Below the pieces are notes generated by a model that was not told the DNA's origin, did no database searches, and worked only from the letters and a program-made list of their open reading frames with translations. A DNA stretch of 64,000 nucleotides, taken from positions 62,001 through 126,000 of the forward strand of contig VKHL01000037.1 of NCBI GenBank assembly GCA_015146655.1, in the 5' to 3' direction. This document shows positions 21,002 to 31,102 of the stretch, one piece after another; position 1 is the first letter of the stretch, and each line of letters begins with the position of its first letter. The translations under genes and the position numbers were made by a program. The DNA comes from Ochromonas danica (Eukaryota; Sar; Chrysophyceae; Chromulinales; Chromulinaceae).

Positions 21002-21444
21002 TTAATAGTTGTTCTCCTTCTGGATCCAGGCAGCCACGTGCAGACCCCAGGAGATGGGCACCAAGGCAGATCCAGCGACAAGGATAGGGTTGATAGTCTC
21101 TGGGGTGACAGTGTGGAGAATGTTGTGCTCGTGGATGGAGTAGAGGCCGAGGACGAAGGCAGCCAGGGAGGCGGGGCCATAGACGATGGAAGGGATCTTC
21201 TGGCCCAGACCCAGCACAGAGGAAGGAGGAGCCTTTCCTTCCCAATAGGTGCTCATGGAGAGCTTCGACTTGCTAGCCATGCCTATCAGACAGGTGGAAG
21301 GATCATAGAGAGGGAAAATAGTCAGGATGGCAACTCTCATGGAAGATGATGTCCATCCAAGCGATGAAAATGCTTACGAGGAGCAAGAGGACGGAAGGCA
21401 GAAGCCACAGCAATCAAGGCAAGAAAAAAGAGGACACGGAACAT
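21002..21444 (-). CDS. Small plastid-targeted two-TM membrane protein, probably thylakoid
   Basis: Two exons on the minus strand (21378-21444 and 21002-21282) join in frame to 115 residues. The first exon encodes a textbook complex-plastid signal: MFRVLFFLALIAVASA then FRPLAPR, with Phe directly after the ASA cleavage site. The mature part has two hydrophobic helices (SIVYGPASLAAFVLGLYSI and NPILVAGSALVPISWGLHV) around a polar loop with HEHNILHTVTPE. Codons in exon 2 are strongly C/G-ending, unlike the neighbouring long genes, which suggests high expression. Size, topology and signal fit an accessory subunit of a photosynthetic complex. I do not recognise the family. Confidence 0.75.
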
Positions 21445-21570
21445 CTGATATGGGGTAGTCGAGCAAGTGTTTGATGAAAATCAGGAGGAGATCATGCGGT
21501 TCAACCCACAACAACCCCGACAGAGCACAGCACAAACACACACAAAGCCATGCAGACAGATTCTCTTCTT

Positions 21571-21626
21571 AAGTTAACCACAGTTAAGTTAACCACAGTT
21601 AAGTTGACCACAGTTAAGTTAGCTCG
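21571..21626. repeat. 15-base tandem repeat in a bidirectional promoter
   Basis: AAGTTAACCACAGTT is repeated three times (21571, 21586, 21601 with one change) plus a partial fourth copy at 21616. Each full unit contains GTTAAC or a one-base variant of it. It lies between the divergent starts at 21444 and 21714, so it may bind a regulator shared by the plastid membrane protein and the glycosyltransferase. Confidence 0.75.
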
Positions 21627-21713
21627 ATCCGCTATTAGTGAAATTCCTTACTGGGCTTGTTGGAGTGAGAGGGAGGAGGTCTAAATTATTGTCGTTTATG
21701 TTCCGATCCCGCC

Positions 21714-23699
21714 ATGCGGTCATTAAAAGAGATCCCCTTCATTGAAGCACACCAACTTATTGTTGTCCTATTAGTCTTACTCTGTACTCTCGCAGGATTA
21801 GATTTATGGCGACAGACTGCTTTGAAAAACGAAATCTTCTGGATGGATCATTATCGTGCCGCTGTGCAGTCTCAGTTGTCGATGTGGATGCTGGGCTACC
21901 ACATTGAAGACCTGGAGATCAAGGTAGATCATCAGAAAGAGGAGCTGACCTCGTTGCTGGGGAGGATCGAAGGTGAGCTGGCGCCTCGCTTCTTGTTCTC
22001 CAAGCAAGCACTGCGGCAAAATGTTCGAAATATCGAATACACACGACAAGCGAGAGTAGCCATCCATGGCATGTATCGCAACGACACTTCAATCCACTAT
22101 ATCACATGTGGAGCTGGAGGGTCTCGCCTGCGTGTGGGGAGCAATGACTATCGCACAGATGTGCGGGACATGTGCCAGATCTTCACCAGCCCAGTGCCCG
22201 AGCTGAATGAGGACGAGGATGGTATCATGGGTCCACAAGCAATGTTTGAGTTGGTTCCTTTTGTGGAAGGATCCTTTGGCTTGAGATCGGTGGCCACTGG
22301 CCTCTTCCTCAAGGTCGTGCCGCCTCCTAATGATCATTACCTGTTGCCCTGGAAGCTTGTGGTGGGCGGCTCTGTTGTTGGGGCTGCAGAGTCCTTCCGT
22401 CTGAGTAGTGAAGGATATCTCTACTCGCCTCTGATCAACGCCTTCCTCACTTGCTCCGCGGGGCAGATGGTCTCTGCCACCGTCTCTTCCTATGGCTATC
22501 CCTACCCCAGCCGCGCGTTCGTCTTCGAGGAAGTGCCCGCCGATGAGCTACACAAAGCCTATCAACTCGTCGATCTCTCACACAAAATTCAAAGCATTCA
22601 GCAACGATCTATCCCATTCCTCCCCGCTGTGGCTGGTAGTGTTTCCTCCAAGACGATCGATGAGGTAAAAGGCCACATAGCAGGAGAAGAAGCCGTTAGA
22701 AAACCCTCTACCCTCTCTGAAGAGAAGAGAGAGGACTATAATATTGCTCTTTGTGTGCCTATGACGTCAAAAGGCACGAAGATGTCCGATGTCACGGAAT
22801 CTCCTTTCTGGTCCAATCTCTTCGACTCCTTCATGAAGTCTGTGGACTGGCACTCCAACAAGTACCGCTTCACCTTTTACATTGGCTTTGACCAAGGTGA
22901 TGAGGCTTATGATACTGGTGATGCATGGAATATCTTCCGTGAAGAGTTTCGCAATCGCGCAACTTTCCGCCTTGCAGAGCAACGCCTCACAAATGAGGCA
23001 GAAGTGGAAGAGATCTTGAAGAAGAGACTGCATGTCAAGCTCTACCATTACAACCATCTACAAGGAGCACCTTCTCAAATTGTTAGTCAGCTTGTCTTGC
23101 AAGGATATGCTGAAGGAATGGATTATTTCTATCAAATCAATGACGACACTGTCATCATCAGTCCGAATTGGGCAGTCCAGTTGATCGAAACCTTGCAAAA
23201 CAATGCGATTTGTCCTAATCTAGGCGTGACAGGACCTGTTGACAAGCTCAACGAGAAGATCTTCACTCATTCCTTTGTCCATCGCTTACATGTTGAGATC
23301 TTTGGCTACCACTTCCCCCCTGCTTTCAAGAATTGGTGGTCGGATGACTGGATCACAACTGTCTACGGCCACCAGCATACGTTAACAAACCCAGAGGTTG
23401 TCATTCAACATAATGTTGAGGCACAGAAGGTGAAAAGTTGGAATCGATATGAGATTGACCACAGTGCTCAAGCGCGATTGAACAGCGAGTTGCGCAAGGG
23501 ATATGTCAAGATCGACCAATGGCTCAAGACGAAAGGATTGCCTCGCATGGCCTTGCCAGAGGTCTGTGGTTATATTCCTTCTGTTCGCTATCTTGCACCT
23601 TACCTCCTCAAGAAGAAATCAGAGCAAGAAGAAGATGACAAAGAAGAGAATCTGTGGAGAACGAAGAAGCCGAAGAAGAGTGTACAGCGCAAGCTGTGA
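21714..23699 (+). CDS. Type II membrane GT-A glycosyltransferase with beta-trefoil-like stem domain
   Basis: 661 residues in one exon. The N-terminus has a membrane anchor (about 15-31) followed by a coiled stretch (about 45-95). Residues about 120-285 have a repeated F-x-L / L-R-S / G-x-F-L-x-V pattern (for example SFGLRSVATGLFLKV), like fascin or lectin beta-trefoils. The catalytic part (about 350-620) contains FYQINDDTVIISPNWA, with the DDT triplet at 477-479 as the metal-binding DxD-like site, and FKNWWSDDWITTVYG. This suggests a retaining or inverting GT-A transferase of the Golgi; the family number, donor and acceptor are not clear. The tail is Lys-rich. Confidence 0.65.
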   Translation: MRSLKEIPFIEAHQLIVVLLVLLCTLAGLDLWRQTALKNEIFWMDHYRAAVQSQLSMWMLGYHIEDLEIKVDHQKEELTSLLGRIEGELAPRFLFSKQALRQNVRNIEYTRQARVAIHGMYRNDTSIHYITCGAGGSRLRVGSNDYRTDVRDMCQIFTSPVPELNEDEDGIMGPQAMFELVPFVEGSFGLRSVATGLFLKVVPPPNDHYLLPWKLVVGGSVVGAAESFRLSSEGYLYSPLINAFLTCSAGQMVSATVSSYGYPYPSRAFVFEEVPADELHKAYQLVDLSHKIQSIQQRSIPFLPAVAGSVSSKTIDEVKGHIAGEEAVRKPSTLSEEKREDYNIALCVPMTSKGTKMSDVTESPFWSNLFDSFMKSVDWHSNKYRFTFYIGFDQGDEAYDTGDAWNIFREEFRNRATFRLAEQRLTNEAEVEEILKKRLHVKLYHYNHLQGAPSQIVSQLVLQGYAEGMDYFYQINDDTVIISPNWAVQLIETLQNNAICPNLGVTGPVDKLNEKIFTHSFVHRLHVEIFGYHFPPAFKNWWSDDWITTVYGHQHTLTNPEVVIQHNVEAQKVKSWNRYEIDHSAQARLNSELRKGYVKIDQWLKTKGLPRMALPEVCGYIPSVRYLAPYLLKKKSEQEEDDKEENLWRTKKPKKSVQRKL

Positions 23700-24010
23700 T
23701 GATTGTGAATACAACGATTAGGATAGGTCGATGGATTGGAATAGTCGGGTAGGATAGGATGAGATGAGAATGGACGATTGTAATGTGTAAATATCATCGC
23801 CTCTTTGTCTTTTCTGTCCCTTTATCACTCTTATTGATGGCAAAGGAAAGCATTGTTGCTCATCTGGTGCCACGTGCAACAATTAGGTTTCAATGGTTGC
23901 TGAAGGAATCATACAAAGAAGAGAACTGCTTGAAAAGATTATCTAATACTACTAGGAGAAATCAAAGAATGTGCGAGTTGTTCAGGAGCTACTGTAACAT
24001 GATGCAGTGG
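23700..24010. other. Intergenic region between convergent genes
   Basis: The 3' ends of the glycosyltransferase and of the channel gene face each other here. Short GGATAG/GGATGAG-type repeats lie near 23715-23775. No gene is supported. Confidence 0.5.
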
Positions 24011-27000
24011 TTAGTTCTCATCGGCAGGCTCAAAGCCTTCTTCAGCAAGTTGGCGCAATCGCTTCTTGAGAGCCTGTTGCTCTGCTTGATCGGAATGCTG
24101 CAACATTAGAATATTTCATCAAGACATGCTCGACAAAACACATGACAAAGAAAGAGATCTACTGTACCTTGATAGCAGCAGTGGAGGCATAGAAACGAAG
24201 GCCATGATCTGCACTGGATCGTCGTCGATGGTGCTCCGGACTATCTTCAACATCAACTGAAGCACCATCTCGACGCATTCTATCCTCCATTTGAACATGC
24301 CCTTCTCCATCAACGTCATCAAGAGCATCCTTGGACGTTCCACGAGCCTCGACAAAGAAGGAGTCACGAGTTCCCCAACTTTGACCCACCATGTTGGAAG
24401 AAGCGAGATGTGAAGGTGTACTCGGTGCTTCAGGTGTGCTCACATTCGATGGGCGAGCGAAATAATCCTCATCCAAAATCTTACCATCAGCTTCACTCGG
24501 ACTGGGAATTGGTATTGACTGGCTCGTTACTTTCTCTTCAGCGATCGAAGGCCGCCAGATGGGGTTGACTTCCGCGGCGAAGGTATCCACCTCGAATCCT
24601 TCCTTTAGTTTGTCTGTCACTCGAGATTGGATGTGTTTGTTAACGACCTTGGCACCACAAGCAAAGGACAAGCTCCGTCCAGACAATGCAACTGGTGGCA
24701 AATCTTCTTCTCCTTCTTGCTTGCTGCTTTCTTCTGTTTTGTTGATTTTGGCAGACTGTGTGCTGGGTTTTGCTTTCATTCCAGTAAAGCCAGCACGTCC
24801 AAAGAGCATAAGAAACTCACCCAAGAAGAAAGCTTTGATGATATTTAAGAATAGAAGAACACCGATAGCATACCATGCAGTGAAGTAGAGCTTTGCCCAA
24901 TCTGTTGTAGTGCTTGTAAAACCCGTTGCGATGACGTCAAAGTCGCTCACCTTGAGACAACTGAACAGGGTCATGGAAGCAGAAAGAAAGTCGTTGAAAT
25001 TAAGGGACCAATAAGCATCTTGAGCGTAAGGAGATGTATAAAGATTTGGATCGCCCCCAATCTTTTGAATCACCCCTCCAAAGAATAGCATACCAAAAGA
25101 AGCGAACATGTAGCCCGTGCAAAGAAAGACGATAGCCAAGGTGGCAATCTTGACCAACACTCGTCGAATTAACCGCGCGAATTTTGTAACTTGGCCACTA
25201 TAATTCGCGAAAAAGCGTATATTTCTCGGCAAGAGGATGAGTCGAACCATGAGGAAAATCTTGATCATCATCGTGGCAGTGTTGACATCATAAAGCGAGG
25301 AGAAGGCAGCGCCTAGCACCAAACAAAAGAAAACCGACACTGTGATGAAAGAATCCACAATGTTTCGAAATGATCTGAAATAGTGCACATGTCCCTTTAC
25401 GAGCAGTTTGCAGGTCATTTCAACAACATAGCAGCATTCGATGAGGATAGTAATGGCAATGGAAGAAGTGGTGGGGTGGAAGACATCCTCCCTGTTGATC
25501 AAGAGGCTAACCAGAAGCAAGCATGCTCCCAAGAGATCAATTGATACATCAAAGACTTTAGTCGAGACAATACGCTTGAATGATTGATAAGGTTTGGAAG
25601 CTGTCCATTGAGGGAAATACACTTCGAAGAAGGTCAGCTTTGTATCTAAAGATATTTTGATTCTGACCACATCCAACAAGAAGAGAAAATCCTCCAAACT
25701 GATTTTCCCATCCCCATCCACATCAAGAATATCAACCAGGAGATTACGCGCATGACCTTTAGGAATACCTGCTTTCTTAAAATCTGCATAATGTTGATAG
25801 AGTTCGTCGAGCAGATGGCGCACTTGGTCCCGCTCCAAGTATCCGCAGCTTTCAACGTCGAGTACTTCGAATGCCCGCATCAACAAAATCTGTCTAGAAG
25901 CACGTTGACGATCTGCCAACAACTGAGCTCCTCGTTGAAACTCAATCAAGACAACCACTAGAATAATATTGAGCAACCAAAATGAACCCACTGTTATGAA
26001 GGTGATGAAGTAAATGCAAACATCTCGATACTGACGATAGGATGGCATGATTTGGTTGGGAAAGCTTGAAGACGTAATGGCGACGAAGACAGACCATAAA
26101 CTGTCCGTAAAAGTGTCGAAGTATTGATTGTTTGTGTCATCATCTGCCGCAACATCTTCGAGCCCATAAATGGGCGGTCCGAAGAAAGCAAATACCACGA
26201 CGACCACGAAGAAAATGAACAGCAAGACACAAAACCGAGGAACTACATTTATCACTAGCCTAAATTTGCTCAATGACCTTCGATTAAACCACAAGACAAA
26301 CAAGATCCCACCTTCCGATGATATGGTCACTAACTTGGGATAAGTCAGACCACTGCCCGCCGAATACAGCAACAGTATGATAATGTAAATGGAGAAACCG
26401 ATAAGCAACCAACGCACGACGCGATTGGGATTAATTGCTTGCGATAATGAGCCAGACTCCTTGTATCCCCACTCTAGTAACAAGCCAATGAGAAGGACCG
26501 TGACGATGGGTAGTTTAATAATAAGCATAGTGCTCTCAGGGAGGACATCCATGCCAGAATTCGGGTAGATGTAGTCATTATCCCATTCATCTTTTCCATA
26601 GGACCAATACGGTCGTTCCCAAATACGAAGCATTACGTAGACGAAAGAAAGCAATCGAAATAAATTGGAGAATTTATTCCTTAGCTTGTAACAATACAGG
26701 GATCTCTTGCTGGTGAAGATGCTGTGCTCATCCCCTTCACGAGCAAACTGCACCAAAATTGCTGCTTTTTCCACATTGGACATCTCCGAATGACCGTAGA
26801 TCAGATTGTACAAGTTAACACTCAAGGGTTCCACGCTGAGATGATGCAACTCGATCTGCTTGGCTATGTTATCTTCGTGCTTCAACACGGACTCATTCAT
26901 TGGTAATGAATAGCTTCCACTGTTCTTTTCTGCATTTCTTTTCATTGCCTCATGGACAATATGAGTGGTTAAGGTATCTGCTTGTTCCGCCTTTCCTTTG

Positions 27001-30000
27001 TTTTCTGGTTGAGAATGCAGAGGATTGGATACCTTGTGCACTCGCAACTCCAAATCAACATAAATTGGTTCATCCATATCATGATGAAGGCCATTGAAAT
27101 CATCCTCATCCTCTTCACTTTGTGAAGGATCATGTTCTTCATAAGTAGACGGCTCTACAAAGCTGGCAGCATATCTCCTGTGGTCCACCACTCGGTTCTC
27201 CCTTTTACTAAATTCTTGGGGGCTCAGCTCATATTGTAGTAAGCTGGCGCCAAGATTATCCTTCTGTGCTCGTTTATAAGCTTCTAGTTGGCTATCATCC
27301 GTGAAGGAATAGCTGAAGAAATGCCGATTACGTTTTTCCACCGAAGTCGTTTTGTCTGTGTCAGTGCTTCCATATCTGCTTTGCTGAGTGTTTTGGCTGC
27401 TGCTATCCTTGGAAAATACCTTTGATTTTAACAACCCCTTTGAATAGATATCACTATCTCTGTAAACTGAGGCAGCTTGACTTCCATCTCGAACAACGAT
27501 ATCATCAACGGAATGACGACTGTTCGCCTTCGAAGGATTGGGTCCTTTCTTTACTGATCTCTTTGCCTCCTTGATATAAGACTTCCCCCTGGGAGTGTGA
27601 GCTTGAAGCTTTTGAAAAAGCTTCTCTCTTTCTGCGGGAGAAGCAAACAGAGACTGTGCAAAGGTATTGTAGGATTGTGGACGAAGAGCTTCATTTTGAC
27701 TGTTTTCATAAGAGTGGCTGGAGGTTTGATCATGCTTCCTCAAATACAGTGTGAGTCCAGTAAGGGCACGGTCGTTATCATTGAAAGTTGAGGACAAATT
27801 GGAGCTCCTTCGCAGTGTGTAACCTTCCTCCATTTCATGAAGACGAGCAATATTGATACCACCTGGGGTGGCGCTAACATGACCTCGAGAGGCAGGAGGA
27901 GGAGTAAATGGCAAAGTCTGCTCCTTCTCCGTATCAGTCACCACATCTGAATTGACAGCCACAGGGACACTATCATCACCGGTATTGACTCTCTTTGATT
28001 CCCCATCGTCTTCTTGACCGTTAGTATTATTAGTTGGTGGCTTATAATCACTCTCTGGCTCAGGTTCTTTCATTTCATCGGTCACTATCTCAGCAGCTTG
28101 TGCGTCTTGCATAATCTGAAGATATTCCACGAAGTGACTAAGAAATACGGCGATAATAACATTCAATAGCAAAAGTACACCAAGACAATACCAGGCTGCG
28201 AAGAAGATCTCCGCTGACTGGTTAGTTGCAGCTACTAATCCCGCAGTGGTGATATGCATGTTATTCACATGAAGCAACGTAAACATAGTCACCATTCCAG
28301 ACAGCATGTCATTAAAGTTTTGAGGCCAATATCCTTGGATTCCATAGCTCGTGGCAGAGATATCAGCGCTGTTTCCTCCCTCCTTTCGCAACGTCCCGCC
28401 AAATACACTCATGCCCAGCGCAGCAAAGAAACAAAGTGTAATGAATGTCACAAGCAGTAGAAAGAGTATATGAGAAGACGCTCGAAATGCTGTCTGCAAA
28501 GCAAAACGATGCTTGTGTCTGAAGGCACTAAAGAAATCTAGGAAAAAGATATTGCGCGGCCACAATAGTGTCCGAAAGACAATTACCCACAATATGAAGA
28601 CATTTGGAGCTATGGGACTGGAGATGCCACCACAGATTATAATTGTGAAGAGAATTAACGCAGTGACTGTTCCATCAAACGTGTTCTTAGTGCTTCGCTT
28701 ATATCGATGGATACCTTTCACTGCAAGCTTCAGAAGAACTTCCAGACAGCTAATCAACGTATAAGCAATGACGAGACCGCCTTTGGTGGTATCAATAAAC
28801 ATGCAAAATGCCAATATAACCAAAATAGTGTCAACGACCACATCGAACATTTTGGTGTCAATATAGATGGAAATCTTGGAAGGCAATAAGCGACAAATCA
28901 GCCACTTGGTTTCCTCTTTATGAGGTGCGGAGTAGTCATAATCGGAGCCTCCTAAGACCAGAGCTTCTTGATAGTACCGCTCCAGTAGCTTCTGATTCTT
29001 AATCCGCCCATAAGCAGTTGCCTCAGACATTGTACGCTGCATGGAGATACTCAACTGTCGAGAACGACGTGAATTCTGGAAGTCACTTTCGGAGTTGACA
29101 ACTATTGAAGGTAAAGGACTTGTCGAATCTCGTGGATGATTCCCCGTTTTCGTTTCCTCTTCTTCATCCTTCTCTTCTTCGTCAACTTTCTGTTTGATCG
29201 ACGACCGTTCCTTCTCCTTCGCGACTTCAAACATTTCCCAAAACCACGTGACGCGAGATGCTTTGTCTGATTCTACCTTTCCATTTGCATCTTTTACCAT
29301 ACGTGGATCTAATGAATGCACACGCGGCAAGAAACTCTGCGATAGACTTTGAGATTGAGAAGAAACGATGTCTGACATCAAGGCTGGGCTATTTTGCTCA
29401 GAAAAGCTCAAGTCTTGACCATTTTCTTGCATTTTAACTCGCATGAACCGAACGAAACGCATTCGGTTCGCTCTCATTTCCTTGAGAGCATGTTTGTGAC
29501 ATTTTTCAATCACTTGCATGAAGTCATCCAAGGTAATCATCTCATCCTTGCTGCTCTTGTTGAGAAGCAGGATTAAATCGCGTCGTTCTTCAGCGGAAGG
29601 CTTGCTTAAGGTTTGAACATAACAATTATACAATTCCTCAAGAAGCGTGTCCATTCGCTTGTAGGAAAGCATTCCTTGTTGTTCCACGTCTAACAAGTGG
29701 AACGCACGGTTAAGATAGAGGGTTTTATTGCGCTCGTAGTGACTCGTGATATCCTCTTGCTCGATACGAAAGAACATATATACAAAGCCTAAGACGAGGT
29801 TGAGCATACCCCAGTCCGCTACTAAGATGAACACAAGGAAATAGAAGAAATATCCGCGATTCTCATTGATAGCTGGGATCATTGGCGAGGGCCAGTTTGA
29901 TGAATTCATCACCATGAACATATTCCACACTGCATTTCCATAAGAATCAAAATACAGCCTTGCTTCAGGTGAACTCGGACTAAAAATTTGGAAACCCAAG

Positions 30001-31013
30001 GCGGTATATGCACAGACCATAGTCGCCACAGGCACAAGAAGGAAGACGAACTTCGGCAATAGACGGAAAAGATATCCTAAATAGTTCTCAAATTTCCTTT
30101 CCACCAATAGAACCAATAATGGCCTAGTCGCTCCAAGATTTATAGAAGGTGCCTTATCTGCGCAGATAAAAATTAACGACACGAAGGTCTGCAAGCTTTC
30201 AAGCGTCATGACAGCGAAAAACAGCAAAGTCATGTAGCCATTTCGTGTTTGAAGCTTATATCCTAGTTCCATCCCAACAGCTGACCAGAGAATCACAAGG
30301 CCTACCATCTCAAGGAATGTCGAGGCCCACAGAGGAAGGTAAGGCATTTCGAACGACGGGAAGACGGACCCATCTTGCCAGTCACTCACATGCCGGGTCC
30401 AGTCGGGACGAGTGAACAGATAAAGAAGCAATAAAAGCCAGGCAACAACCCGAAATAGCACTTGATTCTATCGTCAAAATCAAAAACACAACAACAGCAT
30501 AATAGAACAGCAGGTCATATTGAGAAAGTCAAATGCCAATGCCTACAGGACCTACCTTGACACGAAACTGATAGCATAATCTTGATCGTTTGCTGAGCTC
30601 AAAACGGGTCAGCTCTTGCCCTGTTCCCAAGAGAAAACAGCACAGTCATCATCATCATCTCCGGGAGACGTGCAGGCGGGACTGCAGGAGGACTCACCTT
30701 CGCGAGCATATTCCAACAACACAGCCGCCTCTTCGTGAGGAAGCAGAGAGCTATCTTCTTCCAGCCAAGGCTATTCCATACAAAAGAGTGTCATCAGGAG
30801 AGGAGGAAGAACCGCAGGAGAAGGGTGGGGGCTTACCGCGATGGCCTTTACCACAGTGTTTCGACTAAGATGACTTCCCAAGGAATAGCCAGCCGAACTG
30901 GTTGAGTCTTGGCGTTCGCCGAAATCCATCAAGCCAATTACGACAAGGCAAATAAATAAAAGAAACACAGGATCCCCAATCTCGGACCAATCTTGAATTC
31001 CATAACTGGTCAT
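24011..31013 (-). CDS. Tandem two-pore channel: four 6-TM repeats with two EF-hand modules
   Basis: Five exons on the minus strand (30837-31013, 30698-30770, 30556-30620, 24168-30467, 24011-24097) give 2233 residues in frame. Order: 6-TM repeat I (about 110-340), EF-hand pair, repeat II, a disordered linker of about 480 residues, repeat III, EF-hand pair, repeat IV. EF-hands between the first and second 6-TM repeats are the mark of two-pore channels (TPC), and here the whole I-EF-II unit occurs twice. The pre-S1 segments also match: EAAVLLEYAREG in half one, KAAILVQFAREG in half two. Filter regions are NSSNWPSPMIP (I), LHVNNMHITTAG (II), TSSSFPNQIMP (III) and LKVSDFDVIATG (IV), like the TPC filters. 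The EF-hand loop DVDGDGKISLED in half two looks functional; those in half one are degenerate. TPCs conduct Na+ or Ca2+ in endolysosomes and vacuoles as dimers; this chain would be a ready-made dimer. The location is not shown by the sequence. Confidence 0.88.
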
Positions 31014-31060
31014 AGTCTAGGGACTCCAAATTTCCAAATTTCCACCTTGTCTTCCAACTT

Positions 31061-31072
31061 ATTCCATGGAAT
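31061..31072. promoter_or_regulatory. Palindrome ATTCCATGGAAT between divergent starts
   Basis: This is a perfect match to 10214-10225. It lies in the 89 bases between the channel start (31013) and the methyltransferase start (31103). The AAATTTCC repeats just before it (31028-31042) may also matter. Confidence 0.4.
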
Positions 31073-31102
31073 AGTGTCGGGGGCTGAAGAAGGGATGGAG
31101 CA

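Noticed and set aside
24011-31013. Ordinary four-repeat CaV/NaV channel
   Set aside because: EF-hand modules between repeats I/II and III/IV and TPC-like filters fit two joined two-pore channels better.
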